The notes beneath the pieces were generated by a model. That model worked only from the letters and a program-made list of their open reading frames with translations, was not told the DNA's origin and searched no databases. From Lunularia cruciata (Eukaryota > Streptophyta > Marchantiopsida > Lunulariales > Lunulariaceae): a DNA stretch of 64,000 nt. The stretch lies in contig OX419759.1 of assembly GCA_948567375.1 (NCBI GenBank), forward strand, positions 17,390,744-17,454,743. The letters run 5' to 3'. Shown here one piece after another: positions 62,201 through 64,000 of this stretch. The translations under genes and the position numbers were made by a program. The first letter of the stretch is position 1; each line of letters starts with the position of its first letter.

Positions 62201-63689
62201 ATTAGATGACATCAATCTCCTTTGGTATCAGCTCCTTCATCAATGTATGGTGTGTTTGTAAGATTTGTGAAGGTTTAGGTTAAGACCAAGTTGTGGCAAC
62301 CAAAGGATCAAAGCGCTTGGTCAACTACATAGTTTCTTCCAAATGTTTAGGCTCATATATGATAACTTCCAATTTGGTGTGTGATTTCTAGCCTCTCATA
62401 AACCAATACAAAGCTTTGACTTTTAATATCTCTTGAATCTAGATTATTGTGTTTTAAATTGAGTGACATAGCTCTTCATAAAACCAATTTGCTTTAATTT
62501 TACCAATCTATCTCTTGCGGCTCATACATCATTCACCATTTGGAATCTCCTAATTATTGCACTCTTGAATCCTTCACATGTTGAGATTGAAGCAACAAAT
62601 TTCCATTGAGCTTTCTCTACTTGGAATTGCCACCATAGTTTTACCACCCTATCTAATTGACTTAAAGCCAAGGGAGTCCATCTCCATTCATTTAGAAATA
62701 TTATAACTTCAAAATAACAGTCATAATACAAATAAAAAATTCTTTACACAATCCATCAAATACAAAATTCTTTATTACACCTAATAGATTTTTGCCTTCA
62801 AATACTTTTGGCTTTGAAAATCAAACTAATCTCCTCCTTCTCAAAACAATGCTTTCTCTACTTGCTCTTGTTGTTAACTATCATGATCTCTTTCTTCCAA
62901 CAATCAAGTAAGATGCTCAATCCATTACTCCATAAAAATGATAACCTTAGGCATTTCTACCATGGGTACTACTCTACCAAGCTACTTGCTTGTAATTATC
63001 TAAGTTAACATGTAGGTGCAACACGTTTATTGCTCTCCATAAGTTACAATTGGAATGATCAATGATTCATTGTACAAGGTGATTGTGCTAAAAGGTTTTG
63101 CCAAAGTGTGAAATGATACTTTGGTAGTACATAGACATGGAAATCCCAATGGGTTTGGGAGAAATATATTTGGTGGTCTATAGATTCTATCCATCCCATT
63201 TTTACTCTTATACTAATGTAAAGGAACAAGGAGAGAAATAGGAGAATGGAAAATCAGAGTGAAAGATACATTATAATTGTCAAGTGAAAAAACTTTGAAT
63301 GCCTAGCTTGAGCTTGGGCTTGTGCTTTGGTATTTATAAGCAACCTAGATATAAGGCTCCCAAGAAGCTTCCAAGGAATCTTCTTTCTAGAAATTGCCTT
63401 ACTTGGAATGCAAGCCAAGCTAATCATTCACTTGGCATACAAGCTATGCTAGATATTTACTTTGCATACACGCTAAGCTATCCATCAACTTGGTGTACAA
63501 GTTACTCAATTCTTGGAAAATTACTAGAAGCTTTTCACCAAGAATCCTCTTAGATGTTTCTAGAATATCCTTAAAGCTTCCTAGCTATATGCTAATTCTA
63601 TGACTTTTTGCCTATATTTTGCTTTCAAAAACTCCATGTTATTATAGTGACACTCTATATCATTGGTTTAAATCTTGTGACTAACATTC
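59299..63689. other. AT-rich, no supported gene
   Basis: Short frames only. A mixed CA/TA microsatellite lies at about 61169-61197. A 130-codon frame at 61516-61908 is AT-biased and has no recognisable domain. TATA-rich sequence near 60555-60600 could belong to another LTR, but its ends were not found. Confidence 0.4.
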
Positions 63690-64000
63690 TTTATATAATC
63701 AGTTTGAGTTTGCATTCATACTACTGTCTTTATACTCTTGGAATCCTCAAAGGCTCTTTGAGACTCATCTAACAAATCTCTAGTAATAGTAAACTCTCTC
63801 ATGTAAAACTCCTTAGTAAGCCTCTTTGTGAGAGACAAGCTTTTCTAACTCTACCAATCTCTTGGCTCTATCCTTTTGTAGTCATGAAATGATGTTCTTG
63901 CTCTACTAGACTATGCTCCTTCTTAAGAAAAAGGCAGTCTTTCTCCATGAAGTTGGCCTCCTAGCTTGTGCTTCATTCTTTTTAGCTCCATACCTCTTAG
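63690..64000 (-). pseudogene. Decayed coiled-coil frame at the window edge
   Basis: Minus-strand frames contain charged heptad-like segments, including LTKEFYMREF and LLDESQRAFED, broken by stops. The style matches the decayed frames at 50-57 kb, in opposite orientation, and it runs off the window. Confidence 0.35.

Noticed and set aside
1-64000. CRISPR arrays, operons and bacterial-type regulatory sites
   Set aside because: The window is eukaryotic nuclear DNA with spliced genes. No regularly spaced identical short repeats or polycistronic gene order are present.

Overview
The window looks like nuclear DNA of a land plant. Two multi-exon genes can be assembled exon by exon. One is a plant-specific MCTP/QUIRKY-type protein with four C2 domains and a PRT_C membrane anchor (16175-21159, +). 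The other is an hnRNP U-like SPRY/P-loop protein (38888-43934, -). The transposon context also fits a plant: a Ty3/gypsy chromovirus primed by initiator tRNA-Met. The MCTP gene has 13 introns, whereas MCTP genes are mostly intronless in flowering plants as I recall, so a bryophyte, lycophyte or fern is more likely than an angiosperm. This is inference, and I cannot name the species.

Layout. (1) 1-7.9 kb is AT-rich and transposon-dominated. It holds an internally deleted chromovirus (97-3505) with both LTRs, primer-binding site, polypurine tract and gag, integrase and chromodomain remnants. LTR-like direct repeats of a second element follow at 4016-4676, then gene-free AT-rich DNA. (2) 7.9-44.8 kb is a less AT-rich island holding both genes. 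Its intergenic DNA contains a short dispersed element of about 97 bp (at least nine recognisable copies, two with perfect 11- and 14-bp target-site duplications), pentanucleotide microsatellites, several perfect hairpins, and a degenerate satellite-like array around 33.2-37.4 kb. (3) 44.8-64 kb is again AT-rich. It holds an old LTR of the same chromovirus family, two solo LTRs with intact target-site duplications, a nested 707-bp insertion, and long decayed coiled-coil reading frames that are probably retroelement-derived.

The two genes show no sign of shared function. The MCTP is expected to sit at ER-plasma-membrane contacts and plasmodesmata, and the hnRNP U-like protein in the nucleus with RNA. 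Both have GGA/GA-rich tracts upstream. The strongest leads are the SINE-like short element with LINE-type duplications, the heptad-repeat tail of the hnRNP U-like protein, the strong TAG bias among stops in the dead chromovirus (a footprint expected of CHG methylation), and the LTR family with 8-bp terminal inverted repeats and a duplicated U3 segment.
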